NCBI RefSeq assembly: GCF_011765625.1
Contig: NZ_CP050313.1
Coordinates: forward strand, 988,501-1,052,500
DNA: 64,000 nucleotides
Source: Shewanella aestuarii
Lineage (GTDB): Bacteria > Pseudomonadota > Gammaproteobacteria > Enterobacterales > Shewanellaceae
Direction: 5' to 3'
Shown: positions 37,749 to 47,456 of the stretch, piece by piece
Numbering within the stretch: position 1 is the stretch's first letter
Layout: every line of letters starts with the position of its first letter
The notes under the pieces: generated by a model
Databases searched by the model: none
Seen by the model: the letters and a program-made list of their open reading frames with translations, nothing else
Told to the model about the DNA's origin: nothing
Program-made: the position numbers and the translations under genes

Positions 37749-38454
37749 AATTCCCCCTCAGTGTGGTAACATTTGTTGGTGAAAGACGTTGCTCCATGAT
37801 TTGCTTCGCATTTTTTGCTTGTAACATTTCACAGGCAATGGCGCGCATTTCATCAGCTGCTTTGCCGTTAGGTTCAATTTCAATCACGGATAAACCTGAT
37901 TCTTCGCTATCGTCATAAATATTACGGCTGTAATTGACCGCATCTAATACATTGATGTCATAGGTGCGACACACATCTTTTGCTTCTAAAATACGACTTG
38001 CTTGATTGGGTAGATTAGGGCATTGAGTGATGACAAATGAGGCATGTAATTTAGGATTGATCATTTTACAGGTCGCAACGATGTCATCCATGTGGCTAAC
38101 GGTTTTTAAGTCACGACGTTTAGGTCTTAATGGCATTAATACATGAGACGCAACCGACATACTGGCGCGTAAGGCTAAATTATCTTGGCCGCCGCAGTCT
38201 ACAATGACATAGTCATAATGTTGTTCAAGGCTGAGTAGGTCATTACGAATTTTACCGTATAGCTGGACACAATTGATTGCTGGCAATTCTGGGTTATTAT
38301 TGCGCGCTTGTATCCAGTCTGATGTCGTTCTTTGTGGATCGCAGTCAACCATAATTACACTGGCTTTGGTTTCTTTAGTAAGAAAGACAGCGATGTTTTG
38401 TGCAAGGCAGCTTTTGCCACTTCCACCCTTTTCGCCACCGACTAAAATTATCAT
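37708..38454 (-). CDS. ParA-family ATPase (orphan, type Ib-like)
   Basis: The ATG at 38454 follows GAGGA, and the product starts directly with the first strand; a longer frame to 38514 adds an unlikely extension. The 248-residue ATPase has the deviant Walker A GGEKGGSGKS (Lys9, Lys14), VDCDPQRTT, and a Walker B-like VIVDCGGQDN. It lacks the N-terminal helix-turn-helix of type Ia ParA. It is far from rpoH/oriC-type parAB genes and from any replication gene in this window, so it may position a cargo other than the chromosome. Confidence 0.88.
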   Translation of the reverse strand: MIILVGGEKGGSGKSCLAQNIAVFLTKETKASVIMVDCDPQRTTSDWIQARNNNPELPAINCVQLYGKIRNDLLSLEQHYDYVIVDCGGQDNLALRASMSVASHVLMPLRPKRRDLKTVSHMDDIVATCKMINPKLHASFVITQCPNLPNQASRILEAKDVCRTYDINVLDAVNYSRNIYDDSEESGLSVIEIEPNGKAADEMRAIACEMLQAKNAKQIMEQRLSPTNVTTLRGNYGSGRSEEKRLVM

Positions 38455-38787
38455 GTAAAAGTCCTCATACTTGAGTAATAAGTTAACTTTAATTGCTGGT
38501 ATATGTATCGTCAATGACCTGATTTTTGACGTTTTTTTGATAAATCAGCAAGTGTTGAAATGTTGGCGTTTTATGTTTTAGTGGCAAAAAATTGACTCAC
38601 TGTATCGAACAGTGTCAATGTTGCATAAAGGTTATTTTAAATAAGGGTTAGGTTGAGATTTTGTGTTTTTTAACGTCTGTTAAGCAAATAACAAACAGCA
38701 TAGTTTTTTTACATATACCTTTTAGATTATTTTTTTATTTTTATATAATAAATAAATATATTATTTTGTAGCGATAGAGAAGTAAAA
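38455..38787. other. Divergent intergenic region, parA-like / DUF3820 gene
   Basis: No gene is visible. A very AT-rich run at about 38738-38768 lies immediately before the DUF3820 gene and could hold its promoter. Confidence 0.5.
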
Positions 38788-39000
38788 ATGGACGAACAAC
38801 AACTGATTGATGCTGTAAATCAAGTTATGCCTTTTGGTAAATATGCTGGACGTAAGTTGATTCAGTTACCCGAACCCTATTTAGTTTGGTTTCATGGTAA
38901 AGGATTTCCTGAAGGTAAGTTGGGTCAACAGTTGGCATTAATGTATGAAGTGAAACTCAACGGTTTAGAAGATATGCTGCAACCGCTAATCAAGGGTTAA
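38788..39000 (+). CDS. DUF3820 family small protein
   Basis: The 70-residue protein has the compact DUF3820 signature: VMPFGKYAGRKLIQLPEPYLVWF, HGKGFPEGKLGQQLALMYE. The family is widespread in gammaproteobacteria and was linked to quorum-regulated virulence in Pseudomonas, but its molecular role is unknown. The stop overlaps the stop region of the convergent acetyltransferase gene by four bases. Confidence 0.88.
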   Translation: MDEQQLIDAVNQVMPFGKYAGRKLIQLPEPYLVWFHGKGFPEGKLGQQLALMYEVKLNGLEDMLQPLIKG

Positions 39001-39473
39001 ATCGGTTTTGTTAACAAAAAACCATTTAATGTTTGCCCCAATTTTCGCTGATAACTTGGATGACATAAGGTAAAGCCTGCTTTTTCAAAAATAGGTCTTG
39101 AAAGGTAAGAGGCATCAACACTCAACTGGGTAAATGATTGCTGCTGACACCAAGTTTGCAATGTGCGTAGTAAAGCACTGGCAATGCCTTGTTGTTGATA
39201 TTGTGGCGAGACGTAAAGATATTCAATATAACCTTGATGTGTAAAGTCGGTTGCTACCGAAATAAACCCAATCAGCTGTTGATGCTCATTAATCATCACC
39301 CAAGTTTTATTGCGCCTAAGGCGGATTTGCCAGTATTTTTTTGAACGTGGTGCTTTTGACCAAGCAGTTTTTTTACTCTGGTTATATCTGGGATGGCTAA
39401 TTTGCTGAATAGCTTGATGGTATAGCTGGCTGATTTGATCTGCCATTGCTGGGGTAAATTCAGTAATAAACAT
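38997..39473 (-). CDS. GNAT-family N-acetyltransferase
   Basis: The 158-residue protein shows the GNAT acetyl-CoA site: LIGFISVATDFTHQGYIEYLYVSPQYQQQGIASALLRTL, with the Q-x-x-G-I-A loop. The tail SVDASYLSRPIFEKAGFTL is typical of the YafP/ElaA-like branch. The acceptor substrate cannot be inferred. It overlaps the DUF3820 gene tail-to-tail. Confidence 0.9.
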   Translation of the reverse strand: MFITEFTPAMADQISQLYHQAIQQISHPRYNQSKKTAWSKAPRSKKYWQIRLRRNKTWVMINEHQQLIGFISVATDFTHQGYIEYLYVSPQYQQQGIASALLRTLQTWCQQQSFTQLSVDASYLSRPIFEKAGFTLCHPSYQRKLGQTLNGFLLTKPI

Positions 39474-39519
39474 TGCTATCCATAAAAGAGACGTAACTGT
39501 CTGACGTTAGCGATAATGA

Positions 39520-39552
39520 TAAATAAAAGGCTAATTCATTGCTGAATTAGCC
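39520..39552 (-). terminator. Terminator of the NrfJ-like gene
   Basis: On the minus strand GGCTAATTC-AGCAAT-GAATTAGCC is followed by TTTTATTTA. Confidence 0.82.
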
Positions 39553-39588
39553 TACCATGCTTTTGGTGATTATCAGGTTAGTAAATAT

Positions 39589-39891
39589 TTATTTTTTAAC
39601 GATTTGACCAACAAACATGATTTCATCAAAGGTTCTGTTCAAGCTTGAGCTTTTGAAGTCGTTCATCCACATTTGCTCAGACATTTCTACCTTATCACCT
39701 TTGGCCACAACCACTTGTGGACCCGCAGCCCAATATGTTTTATCTGCTTCTTTTACTTGTACATATGTGTAACCACCACCATTCATGGTGTCGATCACTT
39801 CACCTTGATGGATAACACCTTGAGCCCAAGCTGAAGATACGCCAAGGGCTAAAGTGGTTACCGCAAGTAGTTTAATCAGTTTTGTTTTCAT
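39589..39891 (-). CDS. NrfJ-like small periplasmic protein
   Basis: The 100-residue protein has a signal peptide (cleavage after AWA, near residue 23) and a single small beta-barrel-like domain: GEVIDTMNGGGYTYVQVKEADKTYWAAGPQVVV, KGDKVEMSEQMWMNDF, and TFDEIMFVGQI. This resembles the NrfJ-related proteins that I recall from Shewanella and Wolinella, found near nitrite reductase genes. No nrf gene is near here, so function is open. Confidence 0.75.
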   Translation of the reverse strand: MKTKLIKLLAVTTLALGVSSAWAQGVIHQGEVIDTMNGGGYTYVQVKEADKTYWAAGPQVVVAKGDKVEMSEQMWMNDFKSSSLNRTFDEIMFVGQIVKK

Positions 39892-39994
39892 TAATGTTTC
39901 CTCAATTTCAATCTGTTAGTTCATTCGGTTGTTGATGGCATTTAAGCATGTCGTCGTACTTTCGTCTGTGATCTACGCTTGATTATTTTTTAAT

Positions 39995-41726
39995 TTACCT
40001 ATGACTAATGTAATTAATGTTAATAATTTGCTGTTGGCCAATTTTATAACCGTAAGTATTTACGAAATCGATAAAGGCCTCGGGTAAAGTTTTATGTTCA
40101 ATGGGTTGCTGCCATATAGCATTCAATAGTGCATCGTAACCTTCACGCCCAGTCGCTGTATATGAACTTGATACGCCAATATATAATTCATTGCTGTTTA
40201 AAGGTTGCCAAAGATCATTTCGATATATTTCAATATCAGTAATTCGTTTTCCTAAAGCTAACTTGCCATCGTAACGGTAACGCAACCCATAAGGGTAGGG
40301 GAATGAGCCAGCGCCTGTGCCAATCGTGCCATTATTGGTTGCCGCGTTAATGGCAGACTCTAAGACTTCAATTATGTATTTGCCTTGTATTTGGTACATT
40401 ACTAAAGGTAATTCAAACGGTAAAATGCGACCAAATACATCGGCTACAGATAATTGTCCTTTGGTTAATGATTGCCTTACTCCGCCAGCATTATGTAATG
40501 CAAAATCCAGTTTAGGTTCAATACTCTGACAGGTTTTATACATGCTGCGGCTAACCCAAGGGGCAATTTCACTGCCATGAGGGAAGTTTTTGCTGGGCAA
40601 GCGTGTATGGATAAAATCTTTAGGTATATGCGCCAGAATTTGATTTTCCAATGCCAATAATGCGGGCCGATACTGTGTGTGGATCACTTGATGTATTTCA
40701 TCATTTTGATCTGCCCCAAGATACAAGGGTGATCGAAAAGTTGTTGTCTTAACGCGGTTTTTACATCATCGTCAATCGGTGTGTCATCAGCTTGGCTTAT
40801 TTCAATGTTATCCCCAAGCATAAAAAAGTTATTGCCATTGAATTGAATGACTTTGCCTTCTTTATTCATTTCTAGTTCAACTAAACCAATAGTTTCAGCA
40901 TATTTACCCGCATGAAAAATAGGTGTGTGGTTGACGCATTCCCCATAGGGCATGTTGGATAACCCCAGAGCTGACATATCACCTTGCAGAGTGTGTGAGT
41001 GGCCCCAATAATGGCACTAATACCAGTCACTTTTTCGGCCAGCTCACGGTCTTGATCTAGCCCTAAATGACTTAATACAACAATGTGCTTGATTCCTTGC
41101 TGGTGAAGATGTTGCACAGTGCGTCTAGTGGTTTCAATGGCATTGACAAATAGGGTATCGGGATCGGGTCTGGCGATTAATGGCATTTGATCTAAAGTAA
41201 TGCCAATAATCGCTAATTGGGTGTCGTAAAATGGTTTGAGTAACACCTTTGCAATTTGCTGATTCGAATCGTAATCAAGCAATTGTGCATGCCCAGCTAG
41301 GCAACCTGGTTTATCTTGCTGTTCTTGACTTAAATCCATATTCCCAGCCATTAAAGGGAATTCAATTCGATTTAAAAAGGCCTTTACAGGCTCGTTGCCA
41401 GCGTCGATTTCATGATTACCTAACACCATGGCATCAGGTTGTAATAGATTGAGTAAATGGGCATTTGCTGAACCTTGGAACTCACGAAAATATAATGTGC
41501 CCTGAAAACTGTCGCCACCATGTAAAAACACAAAAGGCTGATGACTTTTATTTGCTTGCTGTTTACGTTGTTCAACTTGAAAGCCTATTCGTGCATAGCC
41601 ACCAGTATCAACCTTCATTTGATAAAATTTTGATTGATGTTGCAGGGTAAACTTCACTTGGCTTGGTTCAAAGTTTGAGTGGGTATCATTAATATGAGCA
41701 AGTGATAAATAATAAGCGTGTGGCAT
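39995..41726 (-). pseudogene. 5'-nucleotidase/UDP-sugar hydrolase family gene with two frameshifts
   Basis: Three minus-strand frames (41726-40881, 40977-40684, 40726-39995) join into one protein of about 577 residues. The N-terminal metallophosphatase has LAHINDTHSNF, GGDSFQGT, VLGNHEID, SHLG and, after the first shift, GGHSHT. The C-terminal 5'-nucleotidase domain has LHNAGGVRQSL, GRILPFEL and ATGREGYDAL. The shifts lie at C runs 41003-41006 and 40714-40717 (GGGG on the coding strand); one more G at each restores the frame (IIGGHSHTL and ILGADQND). No signal peptide is seen, unlike UshA. As written, no fragment has both domains. Confidence 0.88.
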
Positions 41727-41947
41727 GAATTCCTCTTAAACCTGAAGCACTAAAAAAGATCAACGGGTTTATGTTGTACGGGGATAAGGTTGTTGTGCTA
41801 ACAATATCTGAACAAAAATTAATATTAGAAAGGACTTTAATTTAGTTTTAGCTAAATAAAAAGGGAAGCTGCGATTGTTCTGTTCAGATTATTCGATCTG
41901 TTATACACGCAATTTCCCCTTGGTGGATTAGTTGACTTCAAGCTTAT

Positions 41948-43063
41948 TTAATCAGGTTCATTGTCATCTTTAAGCACTAACCCTTTACTTTTGACCCTAC
42001 GTTGCCAAAGTTTGCGCGCGAGCGCTTGCATGTCTGGTGCTAAATCTTTCGAGTCGACAATTTCGAGCCCAATCAGCGTTTCGATAATATCTTCAATGGT
42101 GACAATACCTTCGCCTGAGCCGTATTCATCAACTACTAACGCCATCTTGGCATTGCGCTTTATCATCATTTGAAATAGGGGCAATACTTTTACCGATGCC
42201 GGAACCACAAGCAAGTTTTTAAGTTGTTCGCCAATGGGGGCGTCTGGAGCGTCTTTGACCGCTAAGATAAGATCATGGCGATTAACATAACCAATTACAT
42301 CATCTCGGTCGTTTTGATAAACAGGAATACGAGTAAACGGGCTTGATAAATGTTGCTCAATAAATTCGCGATGTGTTAGTGCATTGGGCAGTTTAAAAAT
42401 CACGGTTCTAGGGGTCATGATATCGGTGACGAACATGTCTTTTACCGATAAGATTTGAGTTAAAATTTGTGACTCTTGGGCATCAAGTTCACCACTATCT
42501 TTGCCTAATTTTGCCATTGCGCTTAACTCTTGGCGGATATATTGCCCGCTTTCACCTTTACCTAATTTTTGAGTCACTTTTTGTGACATCCAAATAAGCG
42601 GTTTGGTGGCTTTTTCCATCCAATATAAACAGACTGATACTGCTGGGGCTAATTTACGCCAATAATTAGCGCCTAATGTTTTAGGGATAATTTCTGAGAA
42701 AAATAAAATTAAAAAGGTCAATACAGCAGAAAATACCCCAAGCATTTCACTACCAAATACCACAGCTGCTTGCGCACCAGCCACCGCAGCTCCCACAGTA
42801 TGAGAGATGGTATTCAGTGTTAGAATGGAAACCAGCGGCGATTCGACATTTTGCTTTTGCTTTTCAAGCAATTTTGCAATACGTGGGTTGGTATCCATTA
42901 GCGAGGCTATATAGCTGGGAGTAACGGATAGTAGAACGGCTTCAAAAACACTGCATAAAAATGAAATCGCAATCGCGAAAAACACAATAACAAACAAAGT
43001 TATCATAAAGGTGGGTGGAAACTTCCTCGTAACAGGCGACATTGCCAGTCGGCATTCTAGCAT
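41948..43063 (-). CDS. CNNM/CorC-type membrane protein (DUF21-CBS)
   Basis: The protein has an N-terminal DUF21 membrane domain with three to four helices (ITLFVIVFFAIAISFLCSVFEAV, VLTFLILFFSEIIPKTLGA), then a CBS pair (VTDIMTPRTVIFKLP, ARIPVY-like FTRIPVYQNDRDDVIGYV, and MALVVDEYGSGEGIVTIEDIIETLIG). The C-terminal CorC/HlyC domain is short or absent. CNNM relatives act in magnesium or other divalent cation export. The listed frame starts at 43063, but Met20 (43006), directly before the first membrane helix, is the more likely start, giving 352 residues. Confidence 0.88.
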   Translation of the reverse strand: MLECRLAMSPVTRKFPPTFMITLFVIVFFAIAISFLCSVFEAVLLSVTPSYIASLMDTNPRIAKLLEKQKQNVESPLVSILTLNTISHTVGAAVAGAQAAVVFGSEMLGVFSAVLTFLILFFSEIIPKTLGANYWRKLAPAVSVCLYWMEKATKPLIWMSQKVTQKLGKGESGQYIRQELSAMAKLGKDSGELDAQESQILTQILSVKDMFVTDIMTPRTVIFKLPNALTHREFIEQHLSSPFTRIPVYQNDRDDVIGYVNRHDLILAVKDAPDAPIGEQLKNLLVVPASVKVLPLFQMMIKRNAKMALVVDEYGSGEGIVTIEDIIETLIGLEIVDSKDLAPDMQALARKLWQRRVKSKGLVLKDDNEPD

Positions 43064-43143
43064 GTTTATTTTTACTCGAAAGCCTTAAAAACCGTATTTT
43101 AGGATGACTAGGTTATATACTAGCTAAAAGATGTCTCGGACTG

Positions 43144-43149
43144 TATAAT
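43144..43149 (+). promoter_or_regulatory. Probable -10 box of rlmN
   Basis: TGTATAAT (an extended -10) occurs 42 bases before the rlmN start. The -35 region is weak. Confidence 0.5.
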
Positions 43150-43191
43150 TCGCCGCCCTGTTACAGGTTTTAGGTGTTTGAGGTTAGGCAA

Positions 43192-44313
43192 ATGAGTGAA
43201 AAGAAGATCAATTTATTAAATCTTGATCGTAAAGGACTGCGTGCGTTGTTCAGCGAAATGGGCGAAAAACCGTTTCGTGCCGATCAATTAATGAAGTGGA
43301 TCTATCACTTTGGTGTCAGTGACTTCGAAGAAATGACTAACATAAACAAAGCATTGCGGGCAAAGCTTGCTGCTAAATGTGAAATCGTTGCACCTGAAAT
43401 TGCCAGTTATCAAAAGTCTAATGATGGCACCATTAAGTTTGCCATTAATGTAGGACAGGGCCAAGAAGTTGAAACCGTATACATTCCAGAAGAAGACCGT
43501 GCCACCTTGTGTGTGTCATCTCAAGTGGGATGTGCGCTTGAATGTACCTTCTGTTCTACTGGCCAGCAAGGGTTTAACCGCAATTTGACAGTGTCAGAAA
43601 TTGTTGGTCAAGTTTGGCGCGTTTCGCAATTTTTAGGGTTCCATAAAGATACCGGTGATCGTCCTATTTCTAACGTGGTGATGATGGGGATGGGCGAGCC
43701 ATTACTCAACTTAACCAATGTGGTACCGGCTATGGATATTATGCTAGATGATTTTGGCTTTAGTTTGTCGAAACGTCGCGTGACACTATCTACATCAGGT
43801 ATTGTTCCTGCATTAGATAAATTAGGCGATGTGATTGATGTAGCCCTAGCCGTCAGTATTCATGCGCCAAATGATGAGCTGCGTGATGTGCTAGTACCAG
43901 TCAACAAAAAATATCCATTAGCAGAGTTTTTAGCAGGTATTCGTCGTTATTTAGCTAAATCGAACGCTAATCGTGGTCGAGTCACGGTTGAGTACGTTAT
44001 GCTGGATCACATCAATGACAGTACCGATCAAGCGCATGAATTAGCAAAAGTGATGAAAGATACCCCGTGTAAGATTAATTTAATTCCATTTAATCCTTAT
44101 CCAGGCTCGCCATATGGGCGTTCATCTAATTCTCGTATTGATCGTTTCTCTAAAGTATTAATGGAATACGGTTTGACCGTTATTGTTCGTAAAACTCGTG
44201 GTGACGATATTGACGCTGCTTGTGGTCAACTTGCAGGAGATATCCGTGACCGTACTAAACGTTTAGCAAAAAAACAAATGCAACAAAGTCAGATTTCAGT
44301 CACAATGGATTAA
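43192..44313 (+). CDS. rlmN: 23S rRNA/tRNA C2-adenosine methyltransferase RlmN
   Basis: I use the ATG at 43192, with GAGGT upstream, rather than the TTG at 43174. The 373-residue radical-SAM enzyme methylates A2503 of 23S rRNA and A37 of some tRNAs. It shows the radical-SAM cluster [11 protein letters not shown], the methyl-carrying cysteine context near the C-terminus ([11 protein letters not shown]), GMGEPLLN, and SLHAP-like [11 protein letters not shown]. It begins the conserved block rlmN-pilW-rodZ-ispG-hisS-yfgM-bamB-der. Confidence 0.97.
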   Translation: MSEKKINLLNLDRKGLRALFSEMGEKPFRADQLMKWIYHFGVSDFEEMTNINKALRAKLAAKCEIVAPEIASYQKSNDGTIKFAINVGQGQEVETVYIPEEDRATLCVSSQVGCALECTFCSTGQQGFNRNLTVSEIVGQVWRVSQFLGFHKDTGDRPISNVVMMGMGEPLLNLTNVVPAMDIMLDDFGFSLSKRRVTLSTSGIVPALDKLGDVIDVALAVSIHAPNDELRDVLVPVNKKYPLAEFLAGIRRYLAKSNANRGRVTVEYVMLDHINDSTDQAHELAKVMKDTPCKINLIPFNPYPGSPYGRSSNSRIDRFSKVLMEYGLTVIVRKTRGDDIDAACGQLAGDIRDRTKRLAKKQMQQSQISVTMD

Positions 44314-44344
44314 CTCTTTGTTTGCACAATAAATAGGCTAATAA

Positions 44345-45130
44345 ATGAAGCAAGGAAAACCTTATCTAATCATGATAGGTTTGTTGGGTATCTCGTTAAG
44401 TGGTTGTGTTACTGAACGAACCTACAGTGGAACTGATATACCGGTTGCTCAACGTCAAGTTGATAAAGTGTCTGCCGCTCGTGAGCGTATGCAGCTTGGG
44501 TTAACCTATATGCGTCGTGGTAACAGTGAGCAGGCCAAATACAATTTAGATAAAGCGGTCGAATATGCACCTCAACTCAGCGAAGTGCATGTCGCAATGG
44601 CGTATTACTATCAAGCAGTGGGCGACTTGGCGCGCACTGAAGCATCATACTACAATGCCATCAATTCAAAGGATGCATCTGGTGATGCAAAAAACAATTT
44701 TGGGGTTTTTTTATGTCAGCAGAAAAAATTCGCTCAAGCTGAGAAAATGTTTTTAGAAGCGATAGAGACTGATAAATACACCCGAACAGCGTCAAGTTAT
44801 GAAAACTTAGGCGTTTGTAGCCGTACCAGTGGTGATATCAAAAAGGCACGTAAGTACTTTGAAATGGCGTTAAAATACGACCCACGCAGAAGTAATACCT
44901 TGATGGAGCTAGTCGAACTTGCAGTTGAAGATAGTGATTATGTTGCTGCTCGTTCAGTGTTAGCTCGCTACCATCAAGTGACCAATGAAACGGCAGAAAG
45001 TTTAGCGTTAGGGATAGAAATTGAGCAGGCACTTGGCGATGTAAATGCCATGAAGCGATTTGGCATAAGTTTAATTGCAAAATTCCCTGCATCTCCTCAA
45101 GCAAAAGAATACAGAGCTAACTTGCACTAA
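44345..45130 (+). CDS. pilW: Type IV pilus assembly lipoprotein PilW/PilF
   Basis: The 261-residue protein begins with a lipoprotein signal (SLSGC), then six or so TPR units (for example RRGNSEQAKYNLDKAVEYAP, KKARKYFEMALKYDP). It is the pilotin that places the PilQ secretin in the outer membrane. The position between rlmN and rodZ is diagnostic. Its stop abuts the rodZ start with no gap, so the two are co-translated. Confidence 0.94.
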   Translation: MKQGKPYLIMIGLLGISLSGCVTERTYSGTDIPVAQRQVDKVSAARERMQLGLTYMRRGNSEQAKYNLDKAVEYAPQLSEVHVAMAYYYQAVGDLARTEASYYNAINSKDASGDAKNNFGVFLCQQKKFAQAEKMFLEAIETDKYTRTASSYENLGVCSRTSGDIKKARKYFEMALKYDPRRSNTLMELVELAVEDSDYVAARSVLARYHQVTNETAESLALGIEIEQALGDVNAMKRFGISLIAKFPASPQAKEYRANLH

Positions 45131-46141
45131 ATGACAAATGAACCAGTAGAGTCACCAACACAAGATGTTGAAGCGTTAGAGAAGGTCGCCACTTTAGGGG
45201 CGATACTTAAAACTACGCGTGAAAGTAAAGGGCTATCGTTAGAATCGGTAGCCTTGCAGTTGCATTTACGTCCTAAAATTTTAGCGGATATTGAAGCTGA
45301 TAATTTTGATAATATTGCCTCGAATACCTATGCACGTGGTTATATCAAAAATTATGCACGTTTTATTGATGCCGATATGGAGGCCATCAAGCAATGCCTA
45401 GATCAACAGATCACCGAATATGTGCCACCCACAATGCAAAGCTTTTCGCGCAAAACAACGCGAGAAGCCAGAGATAGCCGTTTAAACTTGATGACTTATG
45501 TCATCGTCATCATTTTATTGGGCATGTTGGTGTTATGGTGGGTGCAGCAATCCGATTCACTGACAGAATCCGGTATTGCATTGCCAACGGTTGAAGAGAT
45601 CCAAGCGAATACCGTTACCAATCTTGATAACGCAAATGAGTTTACTGAATCGAATGCTGTAGATAATCAAGCGTTTACTGATAATGAACCAGTACAAACT
45701 GACTCTGAATTGGTAAGCCCGTTAACCCCCACACAAAATCAAGCGGCTAATCCGGCTCAAAGCGTTGAGCCAAATGACCAAGTTGATCAAACCCGTGAAG
45801 CGAATGAAGTGGAGTCTTTAGCACCTTCAGTTGAGGCTGTAGCCGCAGAGACATCATCAAGCTCTGCCTCTGAAACAACGAGCACTACCAGCGCGAACAG
45901 CACGGTGAAGATAGATGTAACTTCAGATTGCTGGATTAATTTGGTGGATGTGACCGGCAAAGTATTGGTTGATGGGGTGAAAACCGCAGGCCATAAAGTG
46001 AATGTGTCTGGTCAGGCACCGTTTAAATTAATACTAGGAGCTCCGCAAGGTGTCACCTTAAGTATTGACGGTGAAAATGTCAGTTTAAGTCAGTATGAAA
46101 ACGGCAAAGTCGCACGGTTAACATTAACCAAGCCCGAGTAG
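45131..46141 (+). CDS. rodZ: Cytoskeleton-linking protein RodZ
   Basis: The 336-residue protein has an N-terminal helix-turn-helix (about 22-90, LKTTRESKGLSLESVALQLH, ARGYIKNYARFI), one membrane helix (about 120-141), a Ser/Thr/Asn/Gln-rich periplasmic linker, and a C-terminal DUF4115 domain (about 255-336, SDCWINLVDVTGKVLVDG). It connects MreB to the cell-wall machinery. The start is the first codon after the pilW stop. Confidence 0.94.
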   Translation: MTNEPVESPTQDVEALEKVATLGAILKTTRESKGLSLESVALQLHLRPKILADIEADNFDNIASNTYARGYIKNYARFIDADMEAIKQCLDQQITEYVPPTMQSFSRKTTREARDSRLNLMTYVIVIILLGMLVLWWVQQSDSLTESGIALPTVEEIQANTVTNLDNANEFTESNAVDNQAFTDNEPVQTDSELVSPLTPTQNQAANPAQSVEPNDQVDQTREANEVESLAPSVEAVAAETSSSSASETTSTTSANSTVKIDVTSDCWINLVDVTGKVLVDGVKTAGHKVNVSGQAPFKLILGAPQGVTLSIDGENVSLSQYENGKVARLTLTKPE

Positions 46142-46229
46142 TGTTAGATTATTGCGTGCAGTCAGTTTAGACTTGCGCGCATTTGCCCGTTAAAATGTCA
46201 TCAATCGTAATTTAGTAGAGCAACATTGC

Positions 46230-47345
46230 ATGTATAACGAATCTCCAATAATCCGTCGACCTTCTACACGTATATACGTAGGTAATGTCCCGATTGGTGA
46301 CGGTGCGCCAATTGCAGTGCAATCAATGACCAATACTAAAACCACAGATGTCGCAGCAACCGTTGCTCAAATTCATGCGCTTGAAAAAGTGGGAGCCGAC
46401 ATTGTCAGGGTATCTGTACCCACAATGGACGCTGCCGAAGCGTTTAGATTAATCAAACAGCAAGTAACAGTGCCATTAGTTGCAGATATTCACTTTGATT
46501 ATCGCATTGCCCTTAAAGTGGCTGAATACGGTGCAGATTGCCTGCGTATTAATCCGGGTAATATTGGTAATGAAGAGCGTATTCGCAGTGTGGTTGAATG
46601 TGCTCGTGATAAAAACATTCCTATTCGTATTGGTGTGAATGGTGGATCCCTTGAAAAAGATTTAATGGACAAGTACCGCGAGCCGACACCTGAAGCATTA
46701 CTTGAGTCTGCCATGCGCCATGTGGACATTTTAGACCGACTTAACTTTGATCAATTTAAAGTCAGTGTTAAAGCTTCTGATGTGTTTCTTGCGGTTGAGT
46801 CTTATCGCTTATTGGCTAAACAAATTAAACAACCTTTACACCTTGGTATTACTGAAGCTGGCGGTATGCGATCAGGTTCAGTCAAATCTGCCGTTGGTTT
46901 AGGTATGTTGCTTGCTGAAGGTATTGGTGACACATTACGAATTTCTTTAGCTGCGGATCCTGTTGAAGAAATCAAAGTCGGTTTTGATATTTTAAAATCG
47001 TTACGCATTCGTAGTCGTGGTATTAACTTTATTGCTTGCCCATCATGCTCTCGTCAGGAGTTTGATGTGATTTCGACGGTAAATGAGTTAGAGCGTCGTT
47101 TAGAAGATGTCACTACCGCAATGGATGTATCCATCATTGGTTGTGTGGTTAACGGCCCTGGTGAAGCGTTAGTTTCGCATATTGGGTTAACGGGTAGTCA
47201 TGGTAAAAGTGGTTACTACGACGATGGTATTCGTCAAAAAGAGCGCTTTGACAACAATAATATTGTTGACTCATTGGAAGCTAAAATTCGTGCTAAAGCT
47301 AGCATGATGGCGAACCGCATCGATATCAGCGATACAACTGAATAA
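46230..47345 (+). CDS. ispG: 4-hydroxy-3-methylbut-2-enyl diphosphate synthase IspG
   Basis: The 371-residue iron-sulfur enzyme performs the seventh step of the non-mevalonate isoprenoid pathway. Blocks are [43 protein letters not shown], and the cluster ligands in [13 protein letters not shown] plus CVVNGPGEA. The length equals E. coli IspG. It sits between rodZ and hisS as usual. Confidence 0.97.
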   Translation: MYNESPIIRRPSTRIYVGNVPIGDGAPIAVQSMTNTKTTDVAATVAQIHALEKVGADIVRVSVPTMDAAEAFRLIKQQVTVPLVADIHFDYRIALKVAEYGADCLRINPGNIGNEERIRSVVECARDKNIPIRIGVNGGSLEKDLMDKYREPTPEALLESAMRHVDILDRLNFDQFKVSVKASDVFLAVESYRLLAKQIKQPLHLGITEAGGMRSGSVKSAVGLGMLLAEGIGDTLRISLAADPVEEIKVGFDILKSLRIRSRGINFIACPSCSRQEFDVISTVNELERRLEDVTTAMDVSIIGCVVNGPGEALVSHIGLTGSHGKSGYYDDGIRQKERFDNNNIVDSLEAKIRAKASMMANRIDISDTTE

Positions 47346-47456
47346 TTTTTGTGTCTGCACTAGGCTTTAAGTCTTAATGTGTGGGCGATATTTTTTATTG
47401 GCTAAATATCCTTAATCACTGGGTATTAGCCTAGCAATATAACGGACGAGTTATCT

